Numbered from the stretch's first letter, positions 1 to 13,917 are shown. The stretch is DNA of 42,717 bases from Synechococcus sp. Cruz-7E5 (GCF_024345995.1 NZ_JAGQCE010000020.1:1-42717), one strand, 5' to 3'. Made by a program: numbers and translations. The notes: generated from the sequence alone by a model not told the origin.

Positions 1-72
1 ACTGGCCGGGATCCGCTCCTCGATCGAGACGTAGGAGAACAGTGAGCCGCTGCGCTCCTGCTGACCTCGCAT
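1..72 (-). CDS. IS5-family transposase, N-terminal fragment (runs off window start)
   Basis: Only the first 24 codons are inside the window; the ATG is at 72-70 and the frame stays open to base 1. The peptide begins MRGQQERSGSLFSYVSIEER, the usual opening of IS5-family DDE transposases of the type that start 'MRG...(M/L)FSYVSxExRxP'. The element's outer end is probably near 105-131, where the minus strand reads TAAGAGTTTGCTGAAAAA, an end-like sequence ahead of the start codon; that is my inference. The catalytic DDE residues are outside the window, so I cannot say whether the copy is intact. Confidence 0.75.
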   Translation of the reverse strand, partial: MRGQQERSGSLFSYVSIEERIPAS

Positions 73-134
73 CACGGCTGTGCGGTTGCCCCATTTTCGC
101 AGGGTGGGCGGGTTTTTCAGCAAACTCTTAGGGG

Positions 135-155
135 CTGACTCCAGCTCTGAGTCAG
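135..155. repeat. Short perfect palindrome next to IS end
   Basis: CTGACTC at 135-141 is the exact reverse complement of GAGTCAG at 149-155, with a 7-base spacer. It lies directly outside the likely end of the left insertion sequence. It could be a protein-binding site or chance; there is no T-tract that would make it a terminator. Confidence 0.4.
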
Positions 156-351
156 AAGGAGATCGCCACGATCAGCGGCCTGGTCAGGGGAACAACCTCT
201 CAGATTCTCACCCGCTCGCGGGACGCTGGAGGAGTGCTCTGCCGGACTGCGGATCAACGTTCTCAAACCGTTGCGCAGGAGCGGACTGATCAGCTCTTGA
301 GTGCTGTGGTCTCCGGCTGATTCCAGTCGCGGAGGGCGGCGATCAGTACGA

Positions 352-399
352 AACAGGCCGGCCTCAGAGGTGCTTTGCCACCGCTGCGGCCGGCCTGTT
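352..399. repeat. 12-bp perfect inverted repeat, possible hairpin
   Basis: AACAGGCCGGCC (352-363) and GGCCGGCCTGTT (388-399) are perfect reverse complements separated by 24 bases. The arms are very GC-rich. There is no T-run on either side, so it is not a standard intrinsic terminator. It sits in the gene-poor remnant region ahead of the ATPase and may be part of a decayed mobile element. Confidence 0.5.
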
Positions 400-603
400 C
401 GGCGTACTTGGCCCGGCCGCACTCGGTCTTGATCCAACGGGGAGTCTGGCCTGGTGATCTGGAGCCCGGGATGTCCATGGTGGGTCCCCTGAGGTGCCGC
501 TCACCGCGGCCGATACGTCCACCCTGGCGGCTCTGCTGGCGGCGGTGGGCCCGGAGCGATCTGTCTAGGTTGCGGCTATCGCTGTCCCATCCCACGGAGG
601 GCC

Positions 604-5896
<5,293 letters not shown>

Positions 5897-5991
5897 GCGC
5901 ACGTTCAGGTTGGAGAGTCTGACCGACGGCCCCGCCACCTCGGTGGCGAACCCTGCACACTGGGCGCACGGTTGAGCCACCCGTCTGCGGC

Positions 5992-6534
5992 ATGCCCCTG
6001 GCGCCCCTGCTGCCCCTGTTCCATCGCCTCGACCGGGAACACTTCGGCGGCGCCCTGGCTCCTGGAGGCCGCGCCCTGCTGGATCTGCGCTGGAGCGACG
6101 GGCGCATGAGCCGCACCGCCGGTCTCTACCGCCGCGGCCGCCGACGTGATGGCTCCAGCCTGTGCGAGATCGTGCTCTCCCGGCCGGTGCTGGCGCCCCT
6201 GCCCGCCAGCGCCACCCTGGGCACCCTCTGCCACGAGATGATCCACGCCTGGATCGACCGGGTCTTGCAGGCGTCTGAGGTGCATGGTCCCCACTTCCGC
6301 GCGGCCATGGCCCGGATCAACGCCGCCCAGGGGGAGTTCAGGGTGAGCCTGCGCCACCACTACCCGCTGCCGCTGGCATCCGCCCCCTGGATCGCCCGTT
6401 GCCCCTGCTGCGGTGTCAGTGCGGCCTACCGTCGCCGGGTGCGGGGCCTGGCCTGCCGGCTCTGCTGCGAGCGGCTGCATGGCGGCCGCTGGGATGCCAG
6501 CTGTGCCCTGGTGTTCGAAGCGCGTGCGACCTAG
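5992..6534 (+). CDS. SprT-like zinc metalloprotease
   Basis: A 180-residue SprT/Spartan-family protein. It has the HExxH zinc site CHEMIHAWID (H81, E82, H85) and a third candidate His in HGPHFR (H98/H101), followed by a C-terminal zinc ribbon with Cys pairs at 137/139/140 and 155/158/159. Eukaryotic Spartan proteins cleave DNA-protein crosslinks. The bacterial versions are little studied, so a role in DNA-protein repair here is inference; the position next to ligA fits but does not prove it. It is divergent from the one-TM gene, and the two start regions are close enough to share a bidirectional promoter. Confidence 0.88.
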   Translation: MPLAPLLPLFHRLDREHFGGALAPGGRALLDLRWSDGRMSRTAGLYRRGRRRDGSSLCEIVLSRPVLAPLPASATLGTLCHEMIHAWIDRVLQASEVHGPHFRAAMARINAAQGEFRVSLRHHYPLPLASAPWIARCPCCGVSAAYRRRVRGLACRLCCERLHGGRWDASCALVFEARAT

Positions 6535-6558
6535 GGTTCCGGCAACCGGCTGGGGCCC

Positions 6559-6693
6559 TTGGATCTGTTTCTTTGGGTGCTGCAGGGAGGGGGACTCTCG
6601 ATCGCCCTGCTGGGCCTGGGGCGAGAGCGCTGGATGCGGGCCCACCGCCTGGGGCTGTCTGATTCGTGTGCGCGGCCGATCGTCGGCCGTTGA
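6559..6693 (+). CDS. Candidate small membrane-associated protein, 44 aa
   Basis: A short open frame beginning at a TTG and ending in TGA, in the same frame as SprT and directly after its stop. The product starts LDLFLWVLQGGGLSIALLGL and continues with a basic, Arg-rich segment (RERWMRAHRLG), the pattern of a single-span small membrane protein. Third codon positions are strongly G/C-biased as in the neighbouring genes, which supports coding. There is no good Shine-Dalgarno sequence ahead of the TTG, so it could instead be a remnant. Confidence 0.33.
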   Translation: MDLFLWVLQGGGLSIALLGLGRERWMRAHRLGLSDSCARPIVGR

Positions 6694-6725
6694 GTGGCCG
6701 TTAAGGTCGGATTACATCGATTGCG

Positions 6726-7322
6726 ATGGCACACGCGAGGGCCATGAACGGTTCGGGTGATCCTCCCCGCCGGGGACGCCGCCGCAGCGGCGGTTCTCTG
6801 GATCAATGGATGTCGGCGGGCCGGCAACTGGTCGATGGAGTGGCAGGGGCTCGCCCAGGCTCGCGTCCCCAGGTCCGTGGAGCCGAGCGTCGAGCCGGTG
6901 GCCGCCCGGGCCTGGAGGGTCTGGGCCGCTGGGTGGAGAACCGCATCGACTGGTTCCTTGAAGGCGACGACGATTGGCCGGAGCCCTGGCAGGAGCGGGC
7001 TGAGATCCCGGAACGCAGGAGGCCACCGCTGAACTCAGACGTGGCGCCCTGGCAACTCCAGAGCGAGCGTCAACCGACATCGCCATCGCAACCGCAACCC
7101 CAGCCGCCGGCCCGGGCTTCGGCGCCTGTGGAAGGAACCCGCCGTCCCCTGGAGGCCATCTCCCGCCGCACTGCACCCCTGCTGCCTCCGTCCCGGGGTC
7201 AGTCCTCCGTTCAGTTGCCGCCAGTGCAGCTCGAGCCGCCACCGCAGCCGCAGACCAGCGGGGAGATCCCCCCTGGAGCCCGTCCTCTGCCTCGCTCCAG
7301 CCGGCGGCCCCGGCGTGAATGA
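6726..7322 (+). CDS. Conserved picocyanobacterial hypothetical protein, Pro/Arg-rich
   Basis: A 198-residue protein without a recognisable enzyme domain. The N-terminal 90 residues are ordered and look conserved (SLDQWMSAGRQLVDGVAG, then a GRWVENRIDWFLEGDDDW block). The C-terminal half is disordered, rich in Pro, Gln and Arg. There are no membrane segments. The combination of a short basic N-terminal block and a disordered tail suggests nucleic-acid or protein binding, but I do not assign a function. The ATG at 6744 is an alternative start 6 codons downstream. Confidence 0.7.
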   Translation: MAHARAMNGSGDPPRRGRRRSGGSLDQWMSAGRQLVDGVAGARPGSRPQVRGAERRAGGRPGLEGLGRWVENRIDWFLEGDDDWPEPWQERAEIPERRRPPLNSDVAPWQLQSERQPTSPSQPQPQPPARASAPVEGTRRPLEAISRRTAPLLPPSRGQSSVQLPPVQLEPPPQPQTSGEIPPGARPLPRSSRRPRRE

Positions 7323-7363
7323 AGCCCTAGCCTGAGCCCCAGTCCCGACATTCCCCAGCGTCC

Positions 7364-7885
7364 ATGAGCAACCTGATCGTGGTGGGTTTTCCCAAGGTTG
7401 ATGAGGCAGAAGCCGTGCGCAAGGAGCTGGTTGCCATCCAGCAGGAACATCTGATCTCCCTCGAAGACGCCGTGGTGGTGGAGCGTGATGCCGATGGCCA
7501 GGTGCAACTGCGTCAGGCTGTCAACCTCACCGCCGCTGGCGCCCTGGGCGGTGGTTTCTGGGGGTCGTTGGTGGGGCTGCTGTTCCTCAATCCCCTGCTC
7601 GGTGCCGCAGTCGGCGCCGGCATGGGTGCGGCTTCAGGGGCGCTCAGCGATCTGGGCATCAACGACGGCTTCCTGCGGGAGCTCGGTGAAACCTTGCCCA
7701 AGGGCAGTGCCGCTCTCTGCCTGCTGGTGCGCGATGCCACACCTGATCGCGTGGTTGAGCGCCTGCGCAGCTTCGCGCCCCACGCCAAGTTGCTGCGCAC
7801 CAGCCTCAGCCACACTGATGAGGCCCAGCTCAACGAGCTGCTGGAGAACAGCCGCAAACAGGCCGAAGCCCTGCGCCTGGGCTGA
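7364..7885 (+). CDS. DUF1269-family membrane protein
   Basis: A 173-residue protein of the DUF1269 type: an N-terminal ferredoxin-like segment (MSNLIVVGFPKVDEAEAVRK), a central Gly/Ala-rich hydrophobic hairpin (about residues 55-95, GALGGGFWGSLVGLLFLNPL and the following GAAVGAGMGAASGAL), and a second alpha/beta segment (SAALCLLVRDATPDRVVERL). Family members are widespread in bacteria and often annotated as general-stress-like proteins, but the biochemical role is unknown. It follows the Pro/Arg-rich gene by about 40 bp on the same strand and could be cotranscribed with it. Confidence 0.85.
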   Translation: MSNLIVVGFPKVDEAEAVRKELVAIQQEHLISLEDAVVVERDADGQVQLRQAVNLTAAGALGGGFWGSLVGLLFLNPLLGAAVGAGMGAASGALSDLGINDGFLRELGETLPKGSAALCLLVRDATPDRVVERLRSFAPHAKLLRTSLSHTDEAQLNELLENSRKQAEALRLG

Positions 7886-7911
7886 GCGCCCCGGAGCAGG
7901 ACGCTCAACGC

Positions 7912-8451
7912 TCAGTGGCTATGGCGCACCCTGCTGCGGCCAGGTGCCATCTGGCTGTGGTGCTGGGCGGTCTGCTGGGGCCTGGAGGGATGGTTTCTCA
8001 CCTGGAAGTCCCAGCCTTTGTCCTGCAGCTGACGGTTCACGGCCCCCACCAGCTCATGGGGAAGATCTTCCGCCATCTGCTCGGCGGAGGTGATGATTGA
8101 GGGGGAGCCCTGCTTCAGGGCCCAGAGCAGTTCCGCCCACTGCTCCACCAGGGTGGGCTGAACGACCTGCCGTTGAGAGTCACCCTCAAGGACGGCAGCG
8201 CAGCCGCTCTGCTGCCAGAGGGTGGCACGACCCCTTTGCAGGCCCTGGCCACTGGCCCGCGCCAGACCCAGTTGCAGTGCCCGCTCGGTGGGGCGGCCAT
8301 CAAGCTGGCGCAGCCCGGCCTGAATCAGCTGGCGGCCGCAGCTCACGGCTGAAAGGCCGAGGGAGCGCCCCAGGTCAGTGAGGGAGATCCAGCGATCCCC
8401 GGATTCGTCGGGGCCGTGCCCGCCTGTGGTCCCAGGCATGGTGGTCGTCAT
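7912..8451 (-). CDS. Conserved cyanobacterial hypothetical protein with HTH-like N-terminus
   Basis: A 179-residue protein from the ATG at 8451. The frame is open up to 8568, but those extra codons would run into the end of the chorismate lyase gene and read as low-quality sequence (Met-Gln-Ile-Ser-Ile-Lys), so I prefer the internal start. The first part (WISLTDLGRSLGLSAVSCGR) looks like a helix-turn-helix, as in proteins that begin 'isLtdlGr.lGlsa..vgrwL'. The middle is helical and the end basic and disordered. Being a DNA-binding or adaptor protein is inference. It lies downstream of chorismate lyase on the same strand. Confidence 0.65.
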   Translation of the reverse strand: MTTTMPGTTGGHGPDESGDRWISLTDLGRSLGLSAVSCGRQLIQAGLRQLDGRPTERALQLGLARASGQGLQRGRATLWQQSGCAAVLEGDSQRQVVQPTLVEQWAELLWALKQGSPSIITSAEQMAEDLPHELVGAVNRQLQDKGWDFQVRNHPSRPQQTAQHHSQMAPGRSRVRHSH

Positions 8452-8542
8452 CGTTGAAGAGGTGAAACCGATGCCGCCATCCTGTTCAGATTGCCCGAAA
8501 GCGCAAGTTGTCAAGTGGAAACCGCCACAGGTTGCGACGATT

Positions 8543-9178
8543 TCATAAAACTTTATGGAGATCTGCATCGGGCTGGCTGGGGCCGAGCCAGCGCTCCAGT
8601 GCTGGTGAGAACACTTCCCGGATCACCGTGAGTTCCCGTCCCTGCCTGAAAAAGCGGTAGTGGCGGCTCCAGAAGGGACCCTTGGCGGCGAATCCCCGCT
8701 CCAACCAGTCGGCGTTCACCTGGGCCAGTCCGTCCACTTCCCGAAACAGTTCGGCCCGCTCACTGGTTAGGCTCAACCAGATGGGCTGCTGCCGGTCGCG
8801 CAGAGACTCTTCGGCCTCCGCCTGATTCCACCAGCTCTCGGCCCAGGCCAGGGCCTGGCCGTTGCAGCGCAGCCACACCTGCCGCAGCAGCAGGGGTGGG
8901 ACCAGCTCCGCCACCTCGGCGGGCCGAGTCTGGGCGGTATCAGGGCCTGGTCCTGGGCGCCGGAGCTCCTGCTCTGGCCCCATGGCGATCAGATCGATCG
9001 TGACCGGCCTGCCGGTGAGCAGGTGCAGGTGGCGGGTGGGACTGCCGTCGCCCAGGAGCAGCAGTTTCCAGGCGCCGCTGAGCTGGGCTCCGGCCCGGGC
9101 GTTGAGCACCTCGCTGATCGGGGCTTCCCAGAGCGGTGTCGGGGAGACCGATGGCCTGGTGAGCAGGGAGTCAGCCAT
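8543..9178 (-). CDS. Chorismate lyase, DUF98/cyanobacterial type
   Basis: A 211-residue protein of the DUF98 (chorismate pyruvate-lyase / Rv2949c) fold. In cyanobacteria this family is thought to make 4-hydroxybenzoate from chorismate, the first step towards plastoquinone. Features seen: an LxGDGSPTRHLxLLTG core, a substrate-pocket Arg region (VWLRCNGQALAWAESWWN), a WLSLTSERAELFREVDGL strand, and the C-terminal RHYRFFRQGRELTVIREVFS block. The length is normal for the family. Assignment rests on recognised motifs; substrate choice could differ. Confidence 0.78.
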   Translation of the reverse strand: MADSLLTRPSVSPTPLWEAPISEVLNARAGAQLSGAWKLLLLGDGSPTRHLHLLTGRPVTIDLIAMGPEQELRRPGPGPDTAQTRPAEVAELVPPLLLRQVWLRCNGQALAWAESWWNQAEAEESLRDRQQPIWLSLTSERAELFREVDGLAQVNADWLERGFAAKGPFWSRHYRFFRQGRELTVIREVFSPALERWLGPSQPDADLHKVL

Positions 9179-9280
9179 CAGGCTCAGCTCGGTTATTCAG
9201 GCTAAGGAGGTCCGAGAGGGCAACGGGAAGACGATCCAGGAGCCTTACCTACTACGTGGGGCTAGCCGGGAGCCTGACCC

Positions 9281-10249
9281 TCAGAAGCCTCCGCTGATGC
9301 TCACCCGTTGCTGCTGGCCGTTGCGCTCAATCACCACGGAGTTGCCGTTGGCCGAGCGCAGGCGCCAACCGGTGGAGCCGATCGCCTCCCCCACTGCTGC
9401 GCTGGTTGAGCTGCCGCCCATCTGGAAGATGGCGGAGCCACTCTGGCCAGGTACCTGTACGACCCCCACCAGCTCGGGGGAGCCACTCTCCGCTCCAGCA
9501 CCGCCGCCATCATCTGACGGACCGGAACCGCTGGCTGCTCCAGCTGTCGGCATGGCGGGGGCTGGTGGAGCCCTCCGCGTGATCGTGCCACTGACTGGAA
9601 CCCGCAGCGGGGCTGCGGATGAGGCACGGGAGGTGCTCTCCAGCGGCTCCAGTTCCTGCACCCAGGCTTCCTCCGGCGGCGGCGGCGGCAGGCCGTTGAT
9701 GGCGCCATCGACAGCTTCGCCTGGAGGCTGGGAGGTGGCGGCGGCCGTGGTTCCAGGCTCGGCAGCCCCCAGGGGGCCCACCGAGCGCAACCGCTCCAGC
9801 AGTTGCAGGGTGCGCTCCTGTTGAAGGGCGATGCTCGCCTGGGTCCAGCCCCGCCACACCAGCAGGGTGCTGCCGGCCCCCAGCACCGACAGGAGCGCCA
9901 TCGCTATCAGCATTGGCCGTTGCTGCTGGGGCCGTACCGCTGCCGAAGAGGGGGCTGTGGAGCTTCGGCCCCTTGCCACGGATCGGCTTCCAGGCCTGGC
10001 TGCCTGCCGCAAGCGCGGTGGTGCGTCGTGCACCACCACATCGATGGGTGCGGGATCGCAGCCAGGCTCCATGGCCAGGTTCGGCTCCGGCTGGTGCGGG
10101 TCGCGGCTGTAGCCCTCCAGGGTCAACCGCTCCCCAGAGCGGATCCCCAGGGTAGGCAGACCGGAGGAAAACACGCGGTCCATCACCTGCTCGGCCTTCA
10201 GCTCCCAGAACGCGCGGGAGGAGGAGATGGGACGCGGATCACCGCCCAT
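9281..10249 (-). CDS. Single-TM protein with PilP/GspC-like C-terminal domain
   Basis: A 322-residue cyanobacterial protein. A soluble N-terminus of about 110 residues leads to one TM helix (PMLIAMALLSVLGAGSTLLVW), a Pro/Ser/Ala-rich linker, and a compact C-terminal domain (VGVVQVPGQSGSAIFQMG, then IGSTGWRLRSANGNSVVI and a QQRVSISGGF end). That domain has the alternating short beta pattern and 'G..I...GW.L.......v...' layout of the PilP/GspC HR domains that line the periplasmic part of pilus or secretion machines. A pilus-assembly role is inference. It starts 11 bp after the mnmG stop on the same strand. Confidence 0.72.
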   Translation of the reverse strand: MGGDPRPISSSRAFWELKAEQVMDRVFSSGLPTLGIRSGERLTLEGYSRDPHQPEPNLAMEPGCDPAPIDVVVHDAPPRLRQAARPGSRSVARGRSSTAPSSAAVRPQQQRPMLIAMALLSVLGAGSTLLVWRGWTQASIALQQERTLQLLERLRSVGPLGAAEPGTTAAATSQPPGEAVDGAINGLPPPPPEEAWVQELEPLESTSRASSAAPLRVPVSGTITRRAPPAPAMPTAGAASGSGPSDDGGGAGAESGSPELVGVVQVPGQSGSAIFQMGGSSTSAAVGEAIGSTGWRLRSANGNSVVIERNGQQQRVSISGGF

Positions 10250-10260
10250 GGCCGATGGGC

Positions 10261-12249
10261 TCAGGAGTCAAGTCCGGTGAGTGTACCGGCGGTTTGCTGA
10301 TCGGACAATCGTTCCTGCTGGGACCCGCGGCGCCGGCGCAGCTCCAGCCACAGCAGCAGGGCGGTGGTATCCGCCGGGCTCACTCCAGGGATGCGGGAGG
10401 CCTGCCCGAGATTGAGCGGTTGCACGGCGGCGAGCTTCTCGCGGGCTTCCTTGGAGAGGGTGGCGATGTTGGTGTAATCGATTCCCCCCGGGATTGGCCT
10501 CTGGTCCTGCTTGCGCACCTGATCGATCTGTTGTTGCTGGCGGGCCAGGTAGCCGCTGTATTTGAGGTCGATCTCCGCACCCTCACGCACCCCATTCGGC
10601 AAGCTGGCCTCCGCCAGGCCCAGCTCCACCAGATCATTGCTGTGGAAGCCGGAACGGCGCAGCAGATCAGCGAGTGTGATCGATCCCTTGATAGGCGCGC
10701 CCGAGCGAGCCTCCACCTCAGGCGCCACCGGGTCACTGACCTTGAGCCGCACTGTCTCGAGGCGCTGCTTTTCGGCGGCGATGGCGGTCTGCTTGGCCTC
10801 GAACAACCCCCAGCGGCGGTCGTCGATCAAGCCCAGCTCACGGCCCAGCGGGGTGAGGCGTCGGTCGGCATTGTCACCGCGCAGCACCAGGCGGTATTCA
10901 CTGCGGCTGGTGAGTACCCGGTAGGGCTCACGCAGGTCCTTGGTGACCAGGTCATCGATCAGGGTGCCGATGTAGCTGCCTTCCCGGGGGAAATGCACCG
11001 GTTCCTGGCCCCGCAGCAGCCGGGCGGCGTTGAGGCCGGCCACCAGCCCCTGGGCGGCGGCCTCCTCGTAGCCGGTGGTGCCATTGAGCTGGCCGGCGCT
11101 GAACAGACCGCGAACCCGCTTGGTCATCAGCGAGGGCAGGCACTGGGTGGCAGGTAGGTAGTCGTACTCGACTGCGTAGGCCGGACGCAGCATCACGCAG
11201 TGCTCCAGGCCGGGCAGGGTGCGCAGCAGCTCCAGCTGCAGCCGCTCCGGCAGGCCGGTGGAGAAGCCCTGGATATAGAGCTCAGGGGTGTCGCGCCCCT
11301 CTGGCTCCAGGAAGATCTGGTGGCTCTCCTTGTCTGTGAAGCGGACGATCTTGTCTTCGATCGAGGGGCAGTAACGCGGGCCCTTGCTGTCGATGAAGCC
11401 GCCGTAGATGGGGGTGAGGTGGAGGTTGTCGCGGATGAGCTGGTGGGTGGCGGCGGTGGTGCGGGTGAGATGGCAGGCCATCGGCTCACTGCTCACCCAG
11501 GCGGCAGGATCGAAGGAGAAGAAACGGCCATCGGCGTCGCTGGGCTGCTCTTCGAGCTGATCGAGGCGGACGCTGCGGCGATCCACCCGGGCTGGGGTGC
11601 CGGTCTTGAGGCGGTCGGTGTGGAAGCCGAGGGCCTGCAGCGCTTCGGTGAGCCCTTCAGCGGCCTGCTCGCCGGCTCGGCCGGCGCTCATCGACTGGTT
11701 GCCCACCCAGATCTGGCCCCCCAGGAAGGTGCCGGCAGTGAGGATCACGGCCGGCGCGGCATAGACGCTTCCGAAATAGGTGCGCACGCCGGTGATCCGG
11801 CCCACCGCTCCATGTCCTGGCTGGCTGGGGTCGTCTCCCTCCAGCTCCACCTCCAGCCCCGTGACCATCGCCTCGCGCAGCTGCAGGTTGGGCGTGTGCT
11901 GAAGCAGCTGCAGCATCTGGCGGGCGTACTGGCGCTTGTCGGTCTGGGCGCGCAGGGCCCAGACGGCCGGGCCGCGGCTGGCGTTGAGCACACGCTTCTG
12001 CAGGGTGGTGGCATCGGCGAGGCGGCCGATCACCCCGCCGAGGGCATCCACTTCATGCACCAGCTGGCTCTTGGCCGGACCACCTACCGCCGGGTTGCAG
12101 GGTTGCCAGGCGATGCGATCGATGTTGAGGCTGAACAGGGCCGTGGAGATCCCCAGCCGCGCCGCGGTGAGCGCCGCCTCGCAGCCGGCATGGCCGCCGC
12201 CGACCACGATCAGCTCGAATGTTTCGCTGGGGGCTGCACTGAGGGCCAT
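10261..12249 (-). CDS. mnmG: tRNA uridine-5-carboxymethylaminomethyl modification enzyme MnmG (GidA)
   Basis: With MnmE, this FAD enzyme installs cmnm5 on the wobble uridine of several tRNAs. The protein is full length (662 residues) and begins with the Rossmann FAD motif [12 protein letters not shown] (GGGHAG at 17-22). Family signatures follow: [22 protein letters not shown], the tRNA-binding [10 protein letters not shown] region, and the C-terminal helical domain ([33 protein letters not shown]). It lies 4 bp after the hydroxylase stop and 11 bp before the PilP-like gene, so all three are likely one transcript. Confidence 0.97.
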   Translation of the reverse strand: MALSAAPSETFELIVVGGGHAGCEAALTAARLGISTALFSLNIDRIAWQPCNPAVGGPAKSQLVHEVDALGGVIGRLADATTLQKRVLNASRGPAVWALRAQTDKRQYARQMLQLLQHTPNLQLREAMVTGLEVELEGDDPSQPGHGAVGRITGVRTYFGSVYAAPAVILTAGTFLGGQIWVGNQSMSAGRAGEQAAEGLTEALQALGFHTDRLKTGTPARVDRRSVRLDQLEEQPSDADGRFFSFDPAAWVSSEPMACHLTRTTAATHQLIRDNLHLTPIYGGFIDSKGPRYCPSIEDKIVRFTDKESHQIFLEPEGRDTPELYIQGFSTGLPERLQLELLRTLPGLEHCVMLRPAYAVEYDYLPATQCLPSLMTKRVRGLFSAGQLNGTTGYEEAAAQGLVAGLNAARLLRGQEPVHFPREGSYIGTLIDDLVTKDLREPYRVLTSRSEYRLVLRGDNADRRLTPLGRELGLIDDRRWGLFEAKQTAIAAEKQRLETVRLKVSDPVAPEVEARSGAPIKGSITLADLLRRSGFHSNDLVELGLAEASLPNGVREGAEIDLKYSGYLARQQQQIDQVRKQDQRPIPGGIDYTNIATLSKEAREKLAAVQPLNLGQASRIPGVSPADTTALLLWLELRRRRGSQQERLSDQQTAGTLTGLDS

Positions 12250-12253
12250 CAGG

Positions 12254-13069
12254 TCAATGTATGGCGCTCAGATCGTTGGAGGGCTCCATGGCGGCGTCGT
12301 AGCTGGAATCTTCGGTGCCGCCGATCCGGTCCCAGAGCGTGAAGTAGAGCCCGAAGTGCACACCTGGGTGGCGATGGTGCAGCGAATGGTGGGCAGGTCC
12401 GATCACCCAGCGGCCCAGCCAGTGGTGGGGGAAGCCGCTGGGCAGACGGTCAAGGCCGAGGTGATTGACGATCGCCCAGATCGTCATGGTGCTCAGCACC
12501 GCCATCAGGGTGATCAGGTGCAGCGGCACCAGCATCACCAGGAGCACCAGCACCAGCGCCTGCAGGATGGCTTCAGGGGGATCGAAGGCGAAGGAGGTCC
12601 AGGGGGTGGGCTGGCGCGTGCGGTGGTGACCGTGGTGGCACCAGGGGTAGAGCCAGCGGTGGTGGATGAGACGATGAGTGGCGTAGTAGATCCCGTCCTG
12701 AAGGATCAGCACGGCGCCGTAGCTAAAAGCGAGGTACCACCAGCCGTAGGTGTCAGGCCTGGCATAGAGGCGGGTGAGCCCATGGCTCTGGAGCGCGAGC
12801 ACGGTGACGGTGGCCAGAGCGAACACGGCGGCGGAGAGCACCGAAAGGCTGATGTCGGCGCCGATGCCATTGGAGTCGTTGTGCTTCAGACGTTGTGTGG
12901 ATCCGGAAGATGTCGCGGGGGAGCGGGCATACAGCCACCACCAGGATCCACCGGCCAGCAGAAAGTAGCGGGCCAGGATGATACCGAAGAAAACAAGTCC
13001 GTAGAACACGAAGGAGTGATCACCGAGTGAACGGATCACTGTTTCGGTGTCGATCTGAGCGATCGGCAT
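12254..13069 (-). CDS. Sterol desaturase / fatty acid hydroxylase-superfamily membrane diiron enzyme
   Basis: A 271-residue integral membrane protein with the His clusters that bind the diiron centre: HRLIHH (132-137), HHGHH (145-149), NHLGL, and HHSLHH (227-232). Several hydrophobic helices surround these clusters. The family hydroxylates or desaturates lipids and carotenoids; in cyanobacteria the closest functions are carotenoid ketolase/hydroxylase-like or unknown lipid modification. The substrate cannot be read from sequence. It is the first gene of the probable hydroxylase-mnmG-PilP-like unit, with only 4 bp to mnmG. Confidence 0.9.
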   Translation of the reverse strand: MPIAQIDTETVIRSLGDHSFVFYGLVFFGIILARYFLLAGGSWWWLYARSPATSSGSTQRLKHNDSNGIGADISLSVLSAAVFALATVTVLALQSHGLTRLYARPDTYGWWYLAFSYGAVLILQDGIYYATHRLIHHRWLYPWCHHGHHRTRQPTPWTSFAFDPPEAILQALVLVLLVMLVPLHLITLMAVLSTMTIWAIVNHLGLDRLPSGFPHHWLGRWVIGPAHHSLHHRHPGVHFGLYFTLWDRIGGTEDSSYDAAMEPSNDLSAIH

Positions 13070-13154
13070 GGACTGGTTGTCCCATCGGCGGCATGAACCC
13101 CCAGCCTAGAGACCCTGCACCTCACCAGCCTGCGCATCACAGCTTCGACCAGGC

Positions 13155-13262
13155 TTGGATCTGGATCTGTTCGCCGGAGACTTTGGCTATCTGCCGCTGG
13201 ACCCTGGTGCGCGCAGCCTTCTGTTTGAGCGCTGGCGTCCGGCTTGGCCGCGCCGCAGCTGA
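13155..13262 (+). CDS. Candidate small protein or gene remnant, about 35 aa
   Basis: An open frame in the gap between the hydroxylase and the repeat protein. From a TTG at 13155 it reads LDLDLFAGDFGYLPLDPGAR and ends with ERWRPAWPRRS before TGA at 13260-13262. The residue mix looks protein-like (acidic/aromatic start, basic end), but there is no clear Shine-Dalgarno site and the frame is closed by TAG at 13107-13109 upstream. It may be a genuine small protein or the surviving C-terminus of a lost gene. Confidence 0.28.
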   Translation: MDLDLFAGDFGYLPLDPGARSLLFERWRPAWPRRS

Positions 13263-13281
13263 ACCACGGCTGAATGTCTGC

Positions 13282-13866
13282 TCAGAAGCCGATCCGGATG
13301 CGCCGGTGCTCCAGCTGATTGATCACGTTGGCCTCCACTTTCCCCTGCACGGTGGCTCCCACGTCGCCACGCACGGTTGCCCCCACATCACCAGCCACCT
13401 GGGCGTTCACCGTGCCTCTGACCTCTGCTGTGACCGGGGTGTTGACTGTTGCTTCGACGGGACCCCTGACGGCGACGCCGATGCCTCGGCCCAGCTCCGG
13501 CACGTTCACGGCCAGAGGAGAGGCCACAGCGATCGGCTCCGCCACCGTCACCTTCGCGGTGATCGGAATTGTTTTGATCGGAGCGGTCCGGATCGGTGCC
13601 GTGATCTCCTCGACCACCAACGGCGACTGAATCGAGCCCAGATCCACCTGACCTGACACCGGCAACGGGCTCTTCATCACCAGTTCGATCTTGATCGGCT
13701 CCTGCAGGATCCTGCCCAGGGAGACTGCCCCGATTCCCACAGCGGCCACCACAGCGATGGGCCAGCGCAGGGCCAGCACCCAGCCCATCAGGGCCGGCGA
13801 AGGCCCGTGAGGGCCCGCTCCTCCTTCGCTTTGGAGGCTGGACTGGCTGGCTGGGGGCTCGCTCAT
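13282..13866 (-). CDS. Membrane-anchored protein with V-x-G-x-V repeat region
   Basis: A 194-residue protein from the ATG at 13866 (an upstream ATG at 13890 adds 8 residues). One TM helix (MGWVLALRWPIAVVAAVGIG) precedes a Val/Ala/Gly-rich region with short, near-periodic units such as VAVRGPVEATVNTPVTAEV and NAQVAGDVGATVRGDVGATV. The regular alternation of Val with small or charged residues every few positions suggests an extended beta-structure or beta-helix. I do not recognise a family. A signal-anchored surface protein is possible. Confidence 0.72.
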   Translation of the reverse strand: MSEPPASQSSLQSEGGAGPHGPSPALMGWVLALRWPIAVVAAVGIGAVSLGRILQEPIKIELVMKSPLPVSGQVDLGSIQSPLVVEEITAPIRTAPIKTIPITAKVTVAEPIAVASPLAVNVPELGRGIGVAVRGPVEATVNTPVTAEVRGTVNAQVAGDVGATVRGDVGATVQGKVEANVINQLEHRRIRIGF

Positions 13867-13917
13867 CGGATGCGGGGGCGTTGGACCCATGTTGATGGGG
13901 CTGCGGGCGAGTGAGGG

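Larger units (their letters stand above)
73..603. other. Gap of about 530 bp with decayed coding DNA and two inverted repeats, no intact gene
   Basis: No intact gene is visible between the insertion sequence and the P-type ATPase. The plus strand has an open frame with no convincing start at 132-320; it opens directly after a TAG at 129-131, beside the presumed IS end. Its product contains QKEIATISGLVRGTTSQILT, which resembles the recognition helix-turn-helix of Crp/Fnr-type regulators, so it may be the tail of a regulator cut off by the IS. A second short open stretch (about 454-568, ending VGPERSV) may be another remnant. The rest holds the inverted repeats listed separately. Overlapping longer open frames here have no recognisable content. 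Confidence 0.4.

Noticed and set aside
9204-9211. Perfect AAGGAGGT Shine-Dalgarno-like string on the plus strand
   Set aside because: No start codon follows at a usable distance and the genes here are on the minus strand.
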